Shown here one piece after another: positions 44,102 to 56,040 of a stretch of 64,000 nt of DNA (positions are counted from its first letter, which is position 1; the number at the start of each line of letters is the position of its first letter). The stretch lies in the NCBI RefSeq assembly GCF_003045775.1, contig NZ_PXNS01000005.1, positions 434,001 to 498,000 on the forward strand. The letters run 5' to 3'. The notes under the pieces are model-generated. The model was not told the origin of the DNA. It saw only the letters and a list, made by a program, of their open reading frames with translations, and ran no database searches. Source of the stretch: Halomonas litopenaei (GTDB taxonomy: Bacteria > Pseudomonadota > Gammaproteobacteria > Pseudomonadales > Halomonadaceae). A program made the translations under genes and the position numbers.

Positions 44102-44923
44102 ATGATGAGTGCAGCAGCATCACGACACGACAAGGAGTCGAGCGGGGCCAGGGTAAAGATCTCCATCAAGAACGTCAGTATGGGGCGGCCCAGGGTGTGG
44201 TTATCTTCGGGATTCGAGGACTTTCGGGCCGCCACTGCGGTCAGCCTTTCCTATGGCATGTTCTGGGTCGGGCTCAGCATCGCCGTCACGGCAGGGGCGC
44301 TGACGCTGGGACTGTGGCATTGGCTGTTGCCGCTGGTGGCCGGCTTCATGTTCATCGGGCCGTTGGTGGCGGTGGGCTCCTACGGGATCAGCAGGGCGCT
44401 GGAAGAAGGCCGCTCCCCGACCCTGGGGGATGCCTTTGGCGCCTGGCGCGGCCACACCGGGCAACTGGCCATGATGGGCGTGATGATGATGATCTTCTTT
44501 CTCGCCTGGATTCGCCTGGCCACCTTGCTGTTTGCCCTGTTCTTCGGTCTCCAGTCGCCGGATCCGTCCACGGTCTATGCGTCACTTCTGACCACGCCGG
44601 AAGGCCTCGGCATGCTGGTGGTGGGGCTGGCCTTTGGCTGTGTGCTGGCGTTTGGCGCCTTTTCCATCAGCGTGGTCGCGATTCCAACCCTGATGGATCA
44701 GGACCTGACGTTCATGGAGGGCATCGAGGCCAGTATTCGTTCGGTGGCACGCAATTTCCGACCGATGCTGCTGTGGGCAGCGATTCTCACCGGCTGCGTA
44801 CTGGTGGGGATGGCCACCTTCTATATCGGGCTTGCCTTGATTCTGCCGGTACTGGGGCACGCGAGCTGGCACGCCTACGAAGACCTGGTGGTGTGCGAAC
44901 GGCTGGACGACCCCGGCGCCTGA
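44102..44923 (+). CDS. DUF2189 family integral membrane protein
   Basis: The 273-residue protein has about six membrane segments (first at about 45-65) and matches the DUF2189 family: a basic N-terminus, FRAATAVSLSYGMFWVGL, GPLVAVGSYGISRALEEGR, and FGAFSISVVAIPTLMDQD near residue 180, with a final conserved AYEDLVV. The family often accompanies cytochrome or respiratory genes but has no assigned activity. GGGGGAG precedes two adjacent ATGs (44102, 44105). Monocistronic, bounded by terminators. Confidence 0.8.
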   Translation: MMSAAASRHDKESSGARVKISIKNVSMGRPRVWLSSGFEDFRAATAVSLSYGMFWVGLSIAVTAGALTLGLWHWLLPLVAGFMFIGPLVAVGSYGISRALEEGRSPTLGDAFGAWRGHTGQLAMMGVMMMIFFLAWIRLATLLFALFFGLQSPDPSTVYASLLTTPEGLGMLVVGLAFGCVLAFGAFSISVVAIPTLMDQDLTFMEGIEASIRSVARNFRPMLLWAAILTGCVLVGMATFYIGLALILPVLGHASWHAYEDLVVCERLDDPGA

Positions 44924-44946
44924 GGGCGGCAACCTGGTCCGCGAAG

Positions 44947-44968
44947 ACGCCCCGATAGGGGGCGTTTT
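44947..44968 (+). terminator. rho-independent terminator of the DUF2189 gene
   Basis: 7-bp stem ACGCCCC / GGGGCGT, 5-base loop, followed by TTTT, 23 bp after the stop codon. Confidence 0.8.
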
Positions 44969-45057
44969 CCTGAACCAGCAAAGCTCGAGGGGCCCGCAGA
45001 CTGACCTTTGGCGCTCGATCACGTAATCTACTCCTGCAGAAAGAGTCAGGAGACGTC

Positions 45058-45579
45058 ATGCGGGTGCCAGCTTTCCTTTGCCAGGTGGGTGTCCTCCTGG
45101 GGCTGTTGGTAGCAGGGGGAATCGGCCAGGCCCATTCCCAGCCTCTGCCAGCTCCGGAGGGGCCTGTGCTGCTTAAAGTATCGGGCAATATCCAGAACAC
45201 CAATGTGGATGCACAGCTTCTGCTGGATCGTGCCATGCTCGACGATCTGGAGAGTCGTGCGCTGGTGACCGATACCCCGTGGCATAGCCAGGCCAGCCGT
45301 TTCGAGGGGCCGCTGCTCCGCAGCGTGCTGGAATCCGCCGGTGTCACCGCCGACAGCATTCGCGTGCACGCCTTGAACGGCTTCGTGGCCGATATCCCGG
45401 TCTCCGATGCCTATCGCTATGACGTCATCCTGGCCATGAAGCAGGACGGCGAAGCGATGTCGGTGCGAAACTTCGGCCCGCTGTTCGTGTTGTACCCTTT
45501 CGATGATCATCCAGAACTACTTAACGAGTCGGTCCAGTTTCGCTCGGTGTGGCAGGTAGATGCCATCGAGGTCCCGTGA
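45058..45579 (+). CDS. exported molybdopterin-oxidoreductase-fold (SUOX-like) protein without cofactor cysteine
   Basis: The 173-residue protein has a signal peptide (about 1-27, GVLLGLLVAGGIGQAHS). A compact domain follows that resembles the sulfite-oxidase molybdopterin-binding fold: LLKVSGNIQNTNV, WHSQASRFEGPLLRSVLESAGV, LNGFVADIPVSDAYRYDVILAM and NFGPLFVLYPFDDHPEL. The only cysteine is in the signal peptide, so the Mo ligand is missing and a binding or sensing role is more likely than catalysis. It is followed 166 bp later by a hybrid histidine kinase gene on the same strand; similar pairs with sensor proteins occur in other proteobacteria. Confidence 0.8.
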   Translation: MRVPAFLCQVGVLLGLLVAGGIGQAHSQPLPAPEGPVLLKVSGNIQNTNVDAQLLLDRAMLDDLESRALVTDTPWHSQASRFEGPLLRSVLESAGVTADSIRVHALNGFVADIPVSDAYRYDVILAMKQDGEAMSVRNFGPLFVLYPFDDHPELLNESVQFRSVWQVDAIEVP

Positions 45580-45745
45580 TCAATGTCACCGGGAGATCGG
45601 TCGAAGGCCATCAGGAGGCAAGGCAGGGAGTGCAGCGCCCCAATACCATAGTGAGTGATCCCGGTGTATCGGCTGGTGTCGACCCGAACATTCTGCCAGC
45701 AGATTCCCGACCCAAGGAGGAGGGTGCTCGGCGCATCCGTTCCGT

Positions 45746-47920
<2,175 letters not shown>

Positions 47921-47973
47921 GGTCGGCTTCGGCGTCCCGCTGTGTTGCTGGTGCAGGTGGACGGTTCAGTGGC

Positions 47974-48972
47974 TCAGTTGCCTTGGGGACGGGGACGCCG
48001 CCAGCGCGGATGTCGTGGCACCACCACCCGTTGTGCCCGGTATTCACCCCGCACCGCATCCATCGCCAGCGCCAGGGCCTGCTCGGCGATGCCCCGATGA
48101 TCCTGGACGGCGGAGTTGACCGCCAGCGGCAGGAAGTCCAGCAGGCGGTTGTCGCCGAAACTCGCCATGGCCAGACGCGGGGGCAGGCCGCCGCGTGCAA
48201 TCAGTTCGTCCAGGGCGCCTTCCAGCAGAATGTAGGACGCGGTTACCAGGGCGTCGGGCAGTCCCTTCTTGTCGATGTAGTCAGCCAGCAGCCTGGCGCC
48301 TTCCTCGCGGGCATAGTGATCGCCGCTTTCCAGGGTGCACTCGAGCTCGCGTCCCTCCACGCCTGCGCGGAAGCCGGCACGGCGCTCTTCGGTGATCGAA
48401 AGGTGCGGCACCGCATCGAGCCATAGCACGCTCTTGACTGCCGGCGTCATCAGCGAGCGTGTGAGCTGTTCGGCGGCCTCGCGGTCGTTGCTGACGACGC
48501 TGGCGAAGCTCGCTTCGGGCAGGCCCCGGTCGATGGCGATGATCGGCAGACCCTCATTCATCAATTCGGTATAGAAGGACGCCGGCTGCGCCAGACAGCT
48601 TGCCACGATCAGCGCCTCGCAGCGTTGGGCGCGCAGTGACAGGGCCAGGTCCCGCTCGCTGTCGGGCTGGTCGTCGGAGCCGACGATCAGCAGCTGGTAG
48701 CCCTGGGCCCGCGCTCCGCGCTCCAGGTGCTTGGCCAGGCGGGCGTAGCTCGAGTTTTCCAGGTCCGGCACGATCAGCCCCAGGATGCGGCTGCTGCCGC
48801 GCCGCAGGGCCGCCGCCTGGGCATCGACACGGTAGCCATGCTCCGCCACCACCGCCATCACTCGGTCCACGGTGTCCTGACGAATACGGCGCTCCCTGGC
48901 CTTGCCATTGACGATGTAGCTGGCGGTGGTGCGGGAAACGCCGGCCAGGCGGGCAATTTCGGCCAAGGTCAT
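47974..48972 (-). CDS. fruR: LacI family regulator of fructose use (FruR/Cra-like)
   Basis: The 332-residue repressor has an N-terminal LacI helix-turn-helix (TLAEIARLAGVSRTTASYIVNG) and the hinge ALRRGSSRILGLIVPDLENSSYA, then a sugar-binding domain; Cra-type proteins respond to fructose 1-phosphate. It is divergent from fruBKA. The start at 48972 is preferred because GGAGA lies just upstream and the HTH begins at once; a longer frame to 49008 exists. Inverted GCTGAATCGT elements in the intergenic space are candidate operators. Confidence 0.92.
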   Translation of the reverse strand: MTLAEIARLAGVSRTTASYIVNGKARERRIRQDTVDRVMAVVAEHGYRVDAQAAALRRGSSRILGLIVPDLENSSYARLAKHLERGARAQGYQLLIVGSDDQPDSERDLALSLRAQRCEALIVASCLAQPASFYTELMNEGLPIIAIDRGLPEASFASVVSNDREAAEQLTRSLMTPAVKSVLWLDAVPHLSITEERRAGFRAGVEGRELECTLESGDHYAREEGARLLADYIDKKGLPDALVTASYILLEGALDELIARGGLPPRLAMASFGDNRLLDFLPLAVNSAVQDHRGIAEQALALAMDAVRGEYRAQRVVVPRHPRWRRPRPQGN

Positions 48973-49303
48973 GCGGGTGTCTCCATTGAAGGCGTCGGGC
49001 GTGGTCACGGCGACAAGGTGTCAATTCCCTCTAGTCTACCTGGCATGGCAGCAGTGTCCCCCTGCCAAAGTCGTAGCTTTTGCGACTTGCCATGTGCGCT
49101 GAATCGTACCAGCATTGTGACATGGTGAGGTGACACGATTCAGCTTTCGAGCATTTTGCATTTGCCGAAGCCAGGTGATCCCAGCATCCGGCGTGCGCTG
49201 TATCTGTTGCATCCCGGCAGTGCCGGGGCGCTGGACCTCCTCGCCGACACCGTTCAACCGATACCGGTGAGGAAACGCTGCACCTCACCCAGGAGAGCCC
49301 TTC
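48973..49303. promoter_or_regulatory. fruR / fruB divergent control region with inverted GCTGAATCGT elements
   Basis: GCTGAATCGT at 49098-49107 and its inverse ACGATTCAGC at 49135-49144 resemble the TGAAWCG half of Cra/FruR operators. The outer ends span 47 bp. A second candidate function is as a loop-forming pair. Confidence 0.55.
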
Positions 49304-52192
49304 ATGCTGACGCTGAACGCCGACGACATCCTGCTGGATTGTCGTGCCGAGAGCTGGCGCCACGCCCTCGACGCCGCCTTTGACACCCTGAAGGCGGCCA
49401 GCCTGGTCGATGACGGCTACCGCCAGGGCCTGGTCGATCGGGAGTCCCAGTCCTCTACCTGGCTTGGCAATGGCATCGCCATCCCCCACGGCACCCCCGA
49501 GAGTCGAGGCGCGGTGCGTCGCACCGGGGTGCGGGTGCTGCAGTTCCCCGAGGGCGTGCGCTGGCACGACGGCAACCTCGTTCATGTATTGGTGACCATC
49601 GCCGCCCAGAGTGACGAGCACCTGGATATCCTCAGAAGCCTGACCCACGTGCTCGACCGGGACGGTGTCTCCGAACGCCTGGCCCAGGCGAGCAGCGCCG
49701 AGGAGATCACCGAGCTGCTGGCTCGGCCGGTGGTTCGCCCGCGACTGGACCAGGACACCCTGGTGCTGGGCCATCGCGCCGACGACCTGCTCGATCTGGC
49801 GCTGGCCGGGGCTCAGCGGCTGCGCCAGCTGGCATTGGTCGATACCGCCTATCTTGCCGAGATGGTCACCTCCATGCCGACGCACCTGGGACGGGGGCTG
49901 TGGCTTGCGTCCAGCGAAGCCGGCGTGTCCACGCCGGCACTCGCTGCGGTGACGCCGGCCAAGCCCGTCCAGCATCAGGGCAGCGACGTCGAGGCGGTGT
50001 TGTGCCTGGCCTCCCATGGCGAGGCTGGACGCCCGCTGGCCGACGCCATCGTGTCGCTGGTGGCGTCACTGGATGAGTCCGACGCCGCCCATCTGCGCGA
50101 GCGGGACGCTGACGACTGGCTGGCGCTGCTGGCTGGCGAAGGTGGCTCGGCCCAGAGTCGTCGCGTACGCCTGCTCAACGCCCATGGGCTTCACGCGCGT
50201 CCGGCCAAGGTGCTGGTCCAGAAGGCACGCGAAAGCGGGGTCGCCGTGCAGGTGCGCCTGGCCGAGGGCAGCGGACGCCCGGTGTCGGCGGCGTCGCTGA
50301 CCAAGGTGATCGGTCTTGGTGCCAGACGAGGACAGGAGCTGATCCTGTCGGCACGGGGCGAGGGTGCCGAACAGGCGCTGACATCGCTGGTCGAAGCGAT
50401 CAACGATGGTCTGGGGGAGCAGGTGACGCCACTGGCGTCTTCGGCTGTGTCGCAGGCCGGGGCCGAGCAGGCGGTCGCGGAGCCGGTGGCGGCAAGCATG
50501 CCGTCCGCCGACCAGCCGCTGGAAGCGGTGGCCGCATCGCCGGGACTCGCGGTGGCGCCGCTTTTCGTGATCAAGACCCCGGACTTCGACTATCCCCGCG
50601 AGGCGGCGGACCCCGCCTTGGAGCGACAGCGCCTCGAGCGGGCCATCGCCCAGGGCGGCGAGCAGCTCAAGGCCCTGATCGCCCGGACCGCCGGAGGCGA
50701 GGTCGCCGCCATTCTGTCGATGCATGAGGAAATGCTCGAAGACCCGGAACTGGCCCAGGCCGCGCGAGAGGGCATCGACGAGGGGCTTTCCGCCGAGGCC
50801 GCCTGGTGGCAGGCAATCGACGTCGCCGCCCGCGCCCAGGAACAGCTGGCCGATCGCCTGCTGGCCGAACGAGCCGCGGATCTGCGTGACGTCGGCCGTC
50901 GTGTGCTGGGTATCCTGTGCGACGTCGAGCTGCCCGAGCCGCCGGCCGTGCCTTACCTGCTGGTGACCGACGATATCGGTCCGTCCGATGTCGCCCGCCT
51001 GGACACCGAGCGGGTTCGCGGCATCCTCACCGCCCGGGGCGGCGCCACCGCCCACAGCGCGATACTCGCCCGGGCACTAGGGATACCGGCGGTAGTCGGT
51101 GCCGGTGCCGGCGTGCTGGCGCTCGAAAATGGCACTGAGATGCTGCTCGACGGTGACGAAGGCTGGGTCGTGCCGGCACCCTCGCAAGCGCGTCGCGAGC
51201 GCTTCGAGGCGCGCATGGAAGCGCTGGAGGCGCTCAAGGCACGTGCCTGGGACGCTCGCTTCGAGGACGCCCGGACCGAGGATGGTACCCGCGTGGAGGT
51301 GGTCGCCAACCTGGGCAATACCGCCCACGCCCGCGACGCCGTATCGCGCGGCGCCGAGGGGGTGGGGCTGCTGCGTACCGAGTTTTTGTTCATGGCCCAC
51401 GCCTCGCTGCCGGACGTGGAGACCCAGGAGCGCGAATATCGCGAAGCCCTGGATGCTCTGGACGGCCGCCCGCTGGTGGCGCGGACCCTGGACGTGGGTG
51501 GCGACAAGCCGCTGGCTTACTGGCCACTGCCCCAGGAGGACAACCCCTTCCTCGGCCTGCGTGGCATTCGTCTGGCCCTCAGGCGTCCCCAGGTGCTGCG
51601 CGATCAGTTCAGCGCCCTGGTGAAGGCCGCCGACGGCCGGCCGCTGCGCATCATGCTGCCCATGGTCAAGGACCTGGATGAGTTCCGCGCCGCCCGTGCG
51701 ATCTTCGATGAGGTGCTGCGCGAACTCGGCGTCAGCCGAGACGGGGACCGCCTGCAGCTGGGCGTGATGATCGAGGTGCCGTCCTGCGCGCTGCTGGCGC
51801 CGAGCCTGGCGCCCGAGGTCGACTTCTTCTCCATCGGCACCAACGACCTGACCCAGTACACCCTGGCCATCGACCGTGGTCATCCTGAGCTTTCCGGGGA
51901 GTCCGACGGCCTGCACCCGGCCGTGCTGCGGCTGATCCAGATGACCGTCCAGGCGGCCCATGCCCATGGCAAGTGGGTCGGCGTGTGCGGTGAGCTGGCC
52001 AGCGACCGCCAGGCGATCCCTGTGCTGGTTGGCCTCGGCATCGACGAGCTGTCGGTGAGCGCCCGCCAGGTACCCATGGTCAAGGCACGCCTGGCGTCGG
52101 TCTCCACCACCCGGGCCCGGGAACTCGCCGCCCTGGCATTGGCCGCGCCCACCGCCCGGGACGTGCGCAGAGAGCTGGAGGCGAGCCAATGA
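49304..52192 (+). CDS. fruB: fructose PTS multiphosphoryl protein (EIIA-HPr-EI)
   Basis: The 962-residue cytosolic protein carries the whole phosphoryl chain. The EIIA-Fru domain (about 1-145) has His62 in GIAIPHGTPESR. A linker module follows, then HPr (about 285-370) with His297 in AHGLHARPAKV. Enzyme I (about 405-955) has His584 in GGATAHSAILAR, the PEP-site RTEFLF segment and GTNDLTQYTLAIDRG near the C-terminus. PEP phosphate therefore passes EI to HPr to EIIA to FruA. AGGAGAG fixes the ATG. Its stop overlaps the fruK start (ATGA). Confidence 0.96.
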   Translation: MLTLNADDILLDCRAESWRHALDAAFDTLKAASLVDDGYRQGLVDRESQSSTWLGNGIAIPHGTPESRGAVRRTGVRVLQFPEGVRWHDGNLVHVLVTIAAQSDEHLDILRSLTHVLDRDGVSERLAQASSAEEITELLARPVVRPRLDQDTLVLGHRADDLLDLALAGAQRLRQLALVDTAYLAEMVTSMPTHLGRGLWLASSEAGVSTPALAAVTPAKPVQHQGSDVEAVLCLASHGEAGRPLADAIVSLVASLDESDAAHLRERDADDWLALLAGEGGSAQSRRVRLLNAHGLHARPAKVLVQKARESGVAVQVRLAEGSGRPVSAASLTKVIGLGARRGQELILSARGEGAEQALTSLVEAINDGLGEQVTPLASSAVSQAGAEQAVAEPVAASMPSADQPLEAVAASPGLAVAPLFVIKTPDFDYPREAADPALERQRLERAIAQGGEQLKALIARTAGGEVAAILSMHEEMLEDPELAQAAREGIDEGLSAEAAWWQAIDVAARAQEQLADRLLAERAADLRDVGRRVLGILCDVELPEPPAVPYLLVTDDIGPSDVARLDTERVRGILTARGGATAHSAILARALGIPAVVGAGAGVLALENGTEMLLDGDEGWVVPAPSQARRERFEARMEALEALKARAWDARFEDARTEDGTRVEVVANLGNTAHARDAVSRGAEGVGLLRTEFLFMAHASLPDVETQEREYREALDALDGRPLVARTLDVGGDKPLAYWPLPQEDNPFLGLRGIRLALRRPQVLRDQFSALVKAADGRPLRIMLPMVKDLDEFRAARAIFDEVLRELGVSRDGDRLQLGVMIEVPSCALLAPSLAPEVDFFSIGTNDLTQYTLAIDRGHPELSGESDGLHPAVLRLIQMTVQAAHAHGKWVGVCGELASDRQAIPVLVGLGIDELSVSARQVPMVKARLASVSTTRARELAALALAAPTARDVRRELEASQ

Positions 52193-53190
52193 GCGAGATA
52201 TCCGGCAACGCCGTCAAGCCACCGGTGCTGACCGTTTCGGCCAACCCGGCGCTGGACCTGTCTGTCGCCGTGGACCGGCTGACGCCAGGTGCGCTGCACC
52301 GCGCCGAGTCAGTCGAGCTGACCGCCGCCGGCAAGGGCGTCAACATGGCGCGGGTGCTCTCCGCCCTGGGCCACCCGGTCTGTGTCACCGGATTTCTGGG
52401 CAGTGACAACGACTCGCCCTTCATCGATGCCTTCGCCGAGATGGGGGTCGAGGACGCCTTTGTGCGATTGCCCGGCGCCACCCGCATCAACACCAAGCTG
52501 AGCGAGGCCGACGGTCGCGTCAGCGATATCAATGCGCCGGGGCTCAGCGTCGATGCCGACGCCTGGCAGCGCCTGATCGCCACCATCGAGGCGCGCCTGA
52601 CGACGCCTGCGCTGCGCCCCGCCGCGGTAATGATCGGCGGCAGCCAGCCACCGGGAGTCGGCGCTTCGGCGCTGGCCGAACTGATCACGCGGATCAAGGC
52701 CAACGGCGTACCCGTGTGGGTGGACACCAGCGGCGAGGCGCTCAAGGCCGCGGTCAAGGCGGGGGCCGACGCGGTGAAGCCCAACCTGGAGGAGCTGGCC
52801 GAATGGGCGGATCGTGACATTGCAACAGACGCCGACGTTCAGCGTGCAGCCCTTGAGCTTTACGCCGCCGGCGTCGGCGACGTGCTGATTTCCGCCGGTG
52901 CCGACGGCGTGACCTGGCTGGGTCCGCATGGCCTGTGGCAGTCGCTGCCTCCTGCGGTCAGGGTGGCCAATACCGTATGTGCCGGTGACACCCTGTTTGC
53001 CGCCATGCTGCACGGCGTGCTGTGCGAGGCGCCTGTGGAACAGGCGCTGAGGTTTGCCACGGCGCTGTCCGCCGAGGCGGTGCGCCACACCGGCGTGGGC
53101 CGGGCCGACGCCTCCGATTTCTCCGACCTTCTTTCCGACACCAGGGTGCGGCGCCTCAATGACGTCGAAGCCCGGGGAGTACTTGCATGA
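52189..53190 (+). CDS. fruK: 1-phosphofructokinase
   Basis: The 333-residue PfkB-family kinase phosphorylates fructose 1-phosphate to fructose 1,6-bisphosphate. It has VSANPALDLSVAVDRL at residues 15-30, the substrate loop GKGVNMARVLSALGHPV, the PfkB signature around KPNLEELAEW, and the catalytic Asp in ANTVCAGDTLFAAMLHG at about 265. Overlapping ATGA junctions with both fruB and fruA indicate coupled translation. Confidence 0.96.
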   Translation: MSEISGNAVKPPVLTVSANPALDLSVAVDRLTPGALHRAESVELTAAGKGVNMARVLSALGHPVCVTGFLGSDNDSPFIDAFAEMGVEDAFVRLPGATRINTKLSEADGRVSDINAPGLSVDADAWQRLIATIEARLTTPALRPAAVMIGGSQPPGVGASALAELITRIKANGVPVWVDTSGEALKAAVKAGADAVKPNLEELAEWADRDIATDADVQRAALELYAAGVGDVLISAGADGVTWLGPHGLWQSLPPAVRVANTVCAGDTLFAAMLHGVLCEAPVEQALRFATALSAEAVRHTGVGRADASDFSDLLSDTRVRRLNDVEARGVLA

Positions 53191-54950
53191 ACGTGATCCT
53201 GTTGACGACCTGCCCCGGCGGCAGCGTCACGAGCTACCTGGCCGCCCAGCGCCTGACCCCTGCCGCCGAGGCCAAGGGCTGGCAGCTCTCCACCGAGGTG
53301 CACTCGAGCCTGGCACCGGTCGAGACCCTGTCCCACCAGACCCTGGCCGCGGCCGAGCTGGTGATCGCGGTGGGCGAACCCATCGCCGGGGCCCACCGCT
53401 TCAGCGGCAAGCGCCTGTATCGTGGCAGCCTGGAAGATGCCCTGAGCGACCCGTCGGACTTTCTCGAGCGGGCGGCACGCGACGCCCAGGTGTTTACCCC
53501 CCTCAACGATGAGGCGGCCAGCGCTTCAGGGAATGGCCCCGTGGCTGCAGACGTCAGCGACGAGGCGCGCATCGTCGCGGTGACCGCCTGTCCCACCGGG
53601 GTCGCCCACACCTTCATGGCCGCCGAGGCACTGGCCGAGGCCGGGCGTGGGCTCGGCCATCAGGTACGCGTCGAGACCCAGGGCTCGGTGGGCGCTCAGG
53701 ACCAGTTGACCGACGACGAGATCGCCCAGGCGGATCTGGTCATCCTGGCCTGCGATATCGAGGTCGATCCCACCCGCTTTGCCGGCAAGCGGATCTACCG
53801 CACGTCCACCGGCAACGCCTTGAAGAAGTCGCGCCAGACCATCGAGGCAGCGCTGGTCGAGGCCCAGGTGGAAAGCGCGGATGGCGGTGCCAGGGCCGAG
53901 TCCGCCAAGAGCTTCAAGGAGAAGGGCGTCTACAAGCACCTGCTGACCGGAGTGTCCTTCATGCTGCCCATGGTGGTGGCCGGGGGCCTCTTGATCGCGC
54001 TGTCCTTCGTCTTCGGCATCGAGGCCTTCAAGGAGGAGGGCACCCTGCCTGCCGCCTTGATGGAGATCGGTGGGGGCACCGCCTTCGCCCTGATGGTGCC
54101 GGTGCTGGCTGGCTATATCGCCTATTCCATCGCCGATCGGCCCGGCATCGCCCCGGGCATGATCGGCGGCATGCTGGCGTCGAACATCGGTGCCGGCTTT
54201 ATCGGAGGTATCCTGGCGGGCTTTCTGGCCGGCTACGTGGCCAAGGCGGTGACCCGCTACGTCAAGCTGCCTTCCAGCGTCGAGTCACTCAAGCCGATCC
54301 TGATCATCCCGCTGGTCGCGAGTCTGGTCACCGGTCTGGTGATGATCTATGTGGTCGGTGAGCCGGTGGCCGGGGTGCTCGAGGCACTGACCGCCTTCCT
54401 CGAGAGCATGGGCTCCACCAATGCGGTGCTGCTGGGGATTCTGCTTGGGGCGATGATGTGCTTCGACCTGGGGGGACCGGTCAACAAGGCGGCCTACACC
54501 TTCGGGGTGGGCCTGCTCGCCTCCGAGACCTACGCCCCCATGGCGGCGATCATGGCCGCCGGCATGGTGCCGGCGATCGGCATGGGCATCGCCACCTTCG
54601 TCGCCGGGCGCAAGTTTGCCGACCCCGAGCGCGAGGCCGGCAAGGCCTCCTTCGTGCTGGGGCTGTGCTTCATCAGCGAGGGCGCGATTCCCTTCGCCGC
54701 CAAGGACCCGCTGCGGGTAATTCCCATCAGCATGCTGGGCGGCGCCATCACCGGAGCCATCTCGATGCTGGTGGGTGCCAAGCTGATGGCCCCCCACGGC
54801 GGCGTATTCGTGCTGTTGATTCCAAATGCGATTACTCCAGTGTTGTGGTACCTGCTGGCGATCGTCGCGGGCTCGCTGGTGACCGGGCTCGGTTACGCCG
54901 CCATCAAGCGCGGCGAGGCCGCCGCCATGCCGGTGGGCGAGGGGGCCTGA
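53187..54950 (+). CDS. fruA: fructose PTS permease EIIB'BC
   Basis: The 587-residue inner-membrane permease has a degenerate EIIB' domain (1-95, LTTCPGGSVTSY), an active EIIB domain with Cys135 in ACPTGVAHTFMAAEAL, and an EIIC domain (about 245-575) with nine or so membrane segments. Among these are GVSFMLPMVVAGGLLIALSF, GGMLASNIGAGFIGGILAGF and CFISEGAIPFAAKDPLRVIP. It imports fructose as fructose 1-phosphate, the FruK substrate and FruR effector. Last gene of the operon, followed by a long intergenic terminator. Confidence 0.96.
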   Translation: MNVILLTTCPGGSVTSYLAAQRLTPAAEAKGWQLSTEVHSSLAPVETLSHQTLAAAELVIAVGEPIAGAHRFSGKRLYRGSLEDALSDPSDFLERAARDAQVFTPLNDEAASASGNGPVAADVSDEARIVAVTACPTGVAHTFMAAEALAEAGRGLGHQVRVETQGSVGAQDQLTDDEIAQADLVILACDIEVDPTRFAGKRIYRTSTGNALKKSRQTIEAALVEAQVESADGGARAESAKSFKEKGVYKHLLTGVSFMLPMVVAGGLLIALSFVFGIEAFKEEGTLPAALMEIGGGTAFALMVPVLAGYIAYSIADRPGIAPGMIGGMLASNIGAGFIGGILAGFLAGYVAKAVTRYVKLPSSVESLKPILIIPLVASLVTGLVMIYVVGEPVAGVLEALTAFLESMGSTNAVLLGILLGAMMCFDLGGPVNKAAYTFGVGLLASETYAPMAAIMAAGMVPAIGMGIATFVAGRKFADPEREAGKASFVLGLCFISEGAIPFAAKDPLRVIPISMLGGAITGAISMLVGAKLMAPHGGVFVLLIPNAITPVLWYLLAIVAGSLVTGLGYAAIKRGEAAAMPVGEGA

Positions 54951-55046
54951 TATGGGGGGCTCGGCACTCACCGGCGGTTGACGGCCAGCAAGGTGCAGGT
55001 GGCGCCCTGGGTGCCTCTCACTGGTGCACGATGAAGGGTGTTGCTC

Positions 55047-55080
55047 AATGGCCCGGCCTATAAGGCCGGGCCATTTTTTT
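55047..55080 (+). terminator. rho-independent terminator of fruBKA
   Basis: Perfect 13-bp stem AATGGCCCGGCCT / AGGCCGGGCCATT with a 3-base loop followed by TTTTT, 97 bp after the fruA stop codon. Confidence 0.93.
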
Positions 55081-55370
55081 GTGTTCTTGACCCTTTGGCG
55101 AAATGATCGACTGGTATTTTGCTGGATTCTCAGTAAAAAGACGGAAAAATTCCGAGCTCATGGCATAATGGCGCGCTTCTTGCCTCATGCTAGGCAGGAC
55201 CCGGAGCAGGTGGCGACCCCACCTCAGCCGGGACAGGGCCTTACCGGGCCCAGGCGGCCCCCACCCGGGGCCTGACAAGGACGACCGTTTTCTTGTGAAG
55301 GCCGGCGAAAGTCGGCGCTAGCTGGCGTGAGCAGGCACGAGGCGGTACGTCCGATTGATGAGGAGATCCC

Positions 55371-55943
55371 ATGTCAAGCGAACCCGTGACTCTCATGGTG
55401 GCCCGCCGCGTGGCGCGTGGACGCTACCGCGACTTCACCCTGTGGCTCGATGAAGGCCGCGAGCTGGCGGCGGACTTTCCCGGCTATCTCGGCTCCGGCA
55501 TCCTGGCGCCGCCCCCCGGCGACGACGAGTATCAGATCATCTTTCGCTTTCAGGACACCGATACCCTCGCACGCTGGGAGCATTCCGCCTCGCGCCGTGC
55601 CTGGCTCGAGCGTGGTGCCGGCCTGTTCGAGGCCCCCCAGGAGCGGCGTGCCCTGGGACTCGACAGCTGGTTCACCAGCCCCGGCCCCAGGGTGCCGCCG
55701 CGCTGGAAGCAGGCGATCGCCATCTGGCTGGCGTTCTTCCCGGTGTCGCTGATGTTCCAGTGGCTGCTGGGCGATACCCTGGCGACCTTGCCGCTGGTTC
55801 CTCGGTTACTCGCCAGCACCCTGATGCTGACCCCGGTGATGGTGTTCCTTTTCATCCCCCTGTCTACCCGCCTGCTGGCGCCCTGGCTTCAGGCGCCGCC
55901 CGGACGTGGCGCTCGCCTGAGCCTGCGTCTGCGCCGCAGCTGA
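55371..55943 (+). CDS. ABM-domain protein with C-terminal membrane segments
   Basis: The 190-residue protein has an N-terminal antibiotic-biosynthesis-monooxygenase-like ferredoxin fold (about 5-100: TLMVARRVARGRYRDFTLWLDEG, then FRFQDTDTLARWEHSASRRAWLE). Two membrane helices follow (about 113-135 and 144-165) before a basic tail. This architecture is known for conserved proteins of unassigned function; the fold can bind small hydrophobic or haem-like ligands. GAGGAG before the ATG fixes the start. Monocistronic, with about 290 bp of promoter region upstream of unremarkable sequence. Confidence 0.8.
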   Translation: MSSEPVTLMVARRVARGRYRDFTLWLDEGRELAADFPGYLGSGILAPPPGDDEYQIIFRFQDTDTLARWEHSASRRAWLERGAGLFEAPQERRALGLDSWFTSPGPRVPPRWKQAIAIWLAFFPVSLMFQWLLGDTLATLPLVPRLLASTLMLTPVMVFLFIPLSTRLLAPWLQAPPGRGARLSLRLRRS

Positions 55944-56040
55944 GGCTGACAGGCGGCCCTCCCGGCTCGCATTGAGTCTGGCCACTGCTCGCGCCTACAC
56001 TCAGGTCATGCGGCGTTGCCGCGGATCTTGAGGACAGCCC

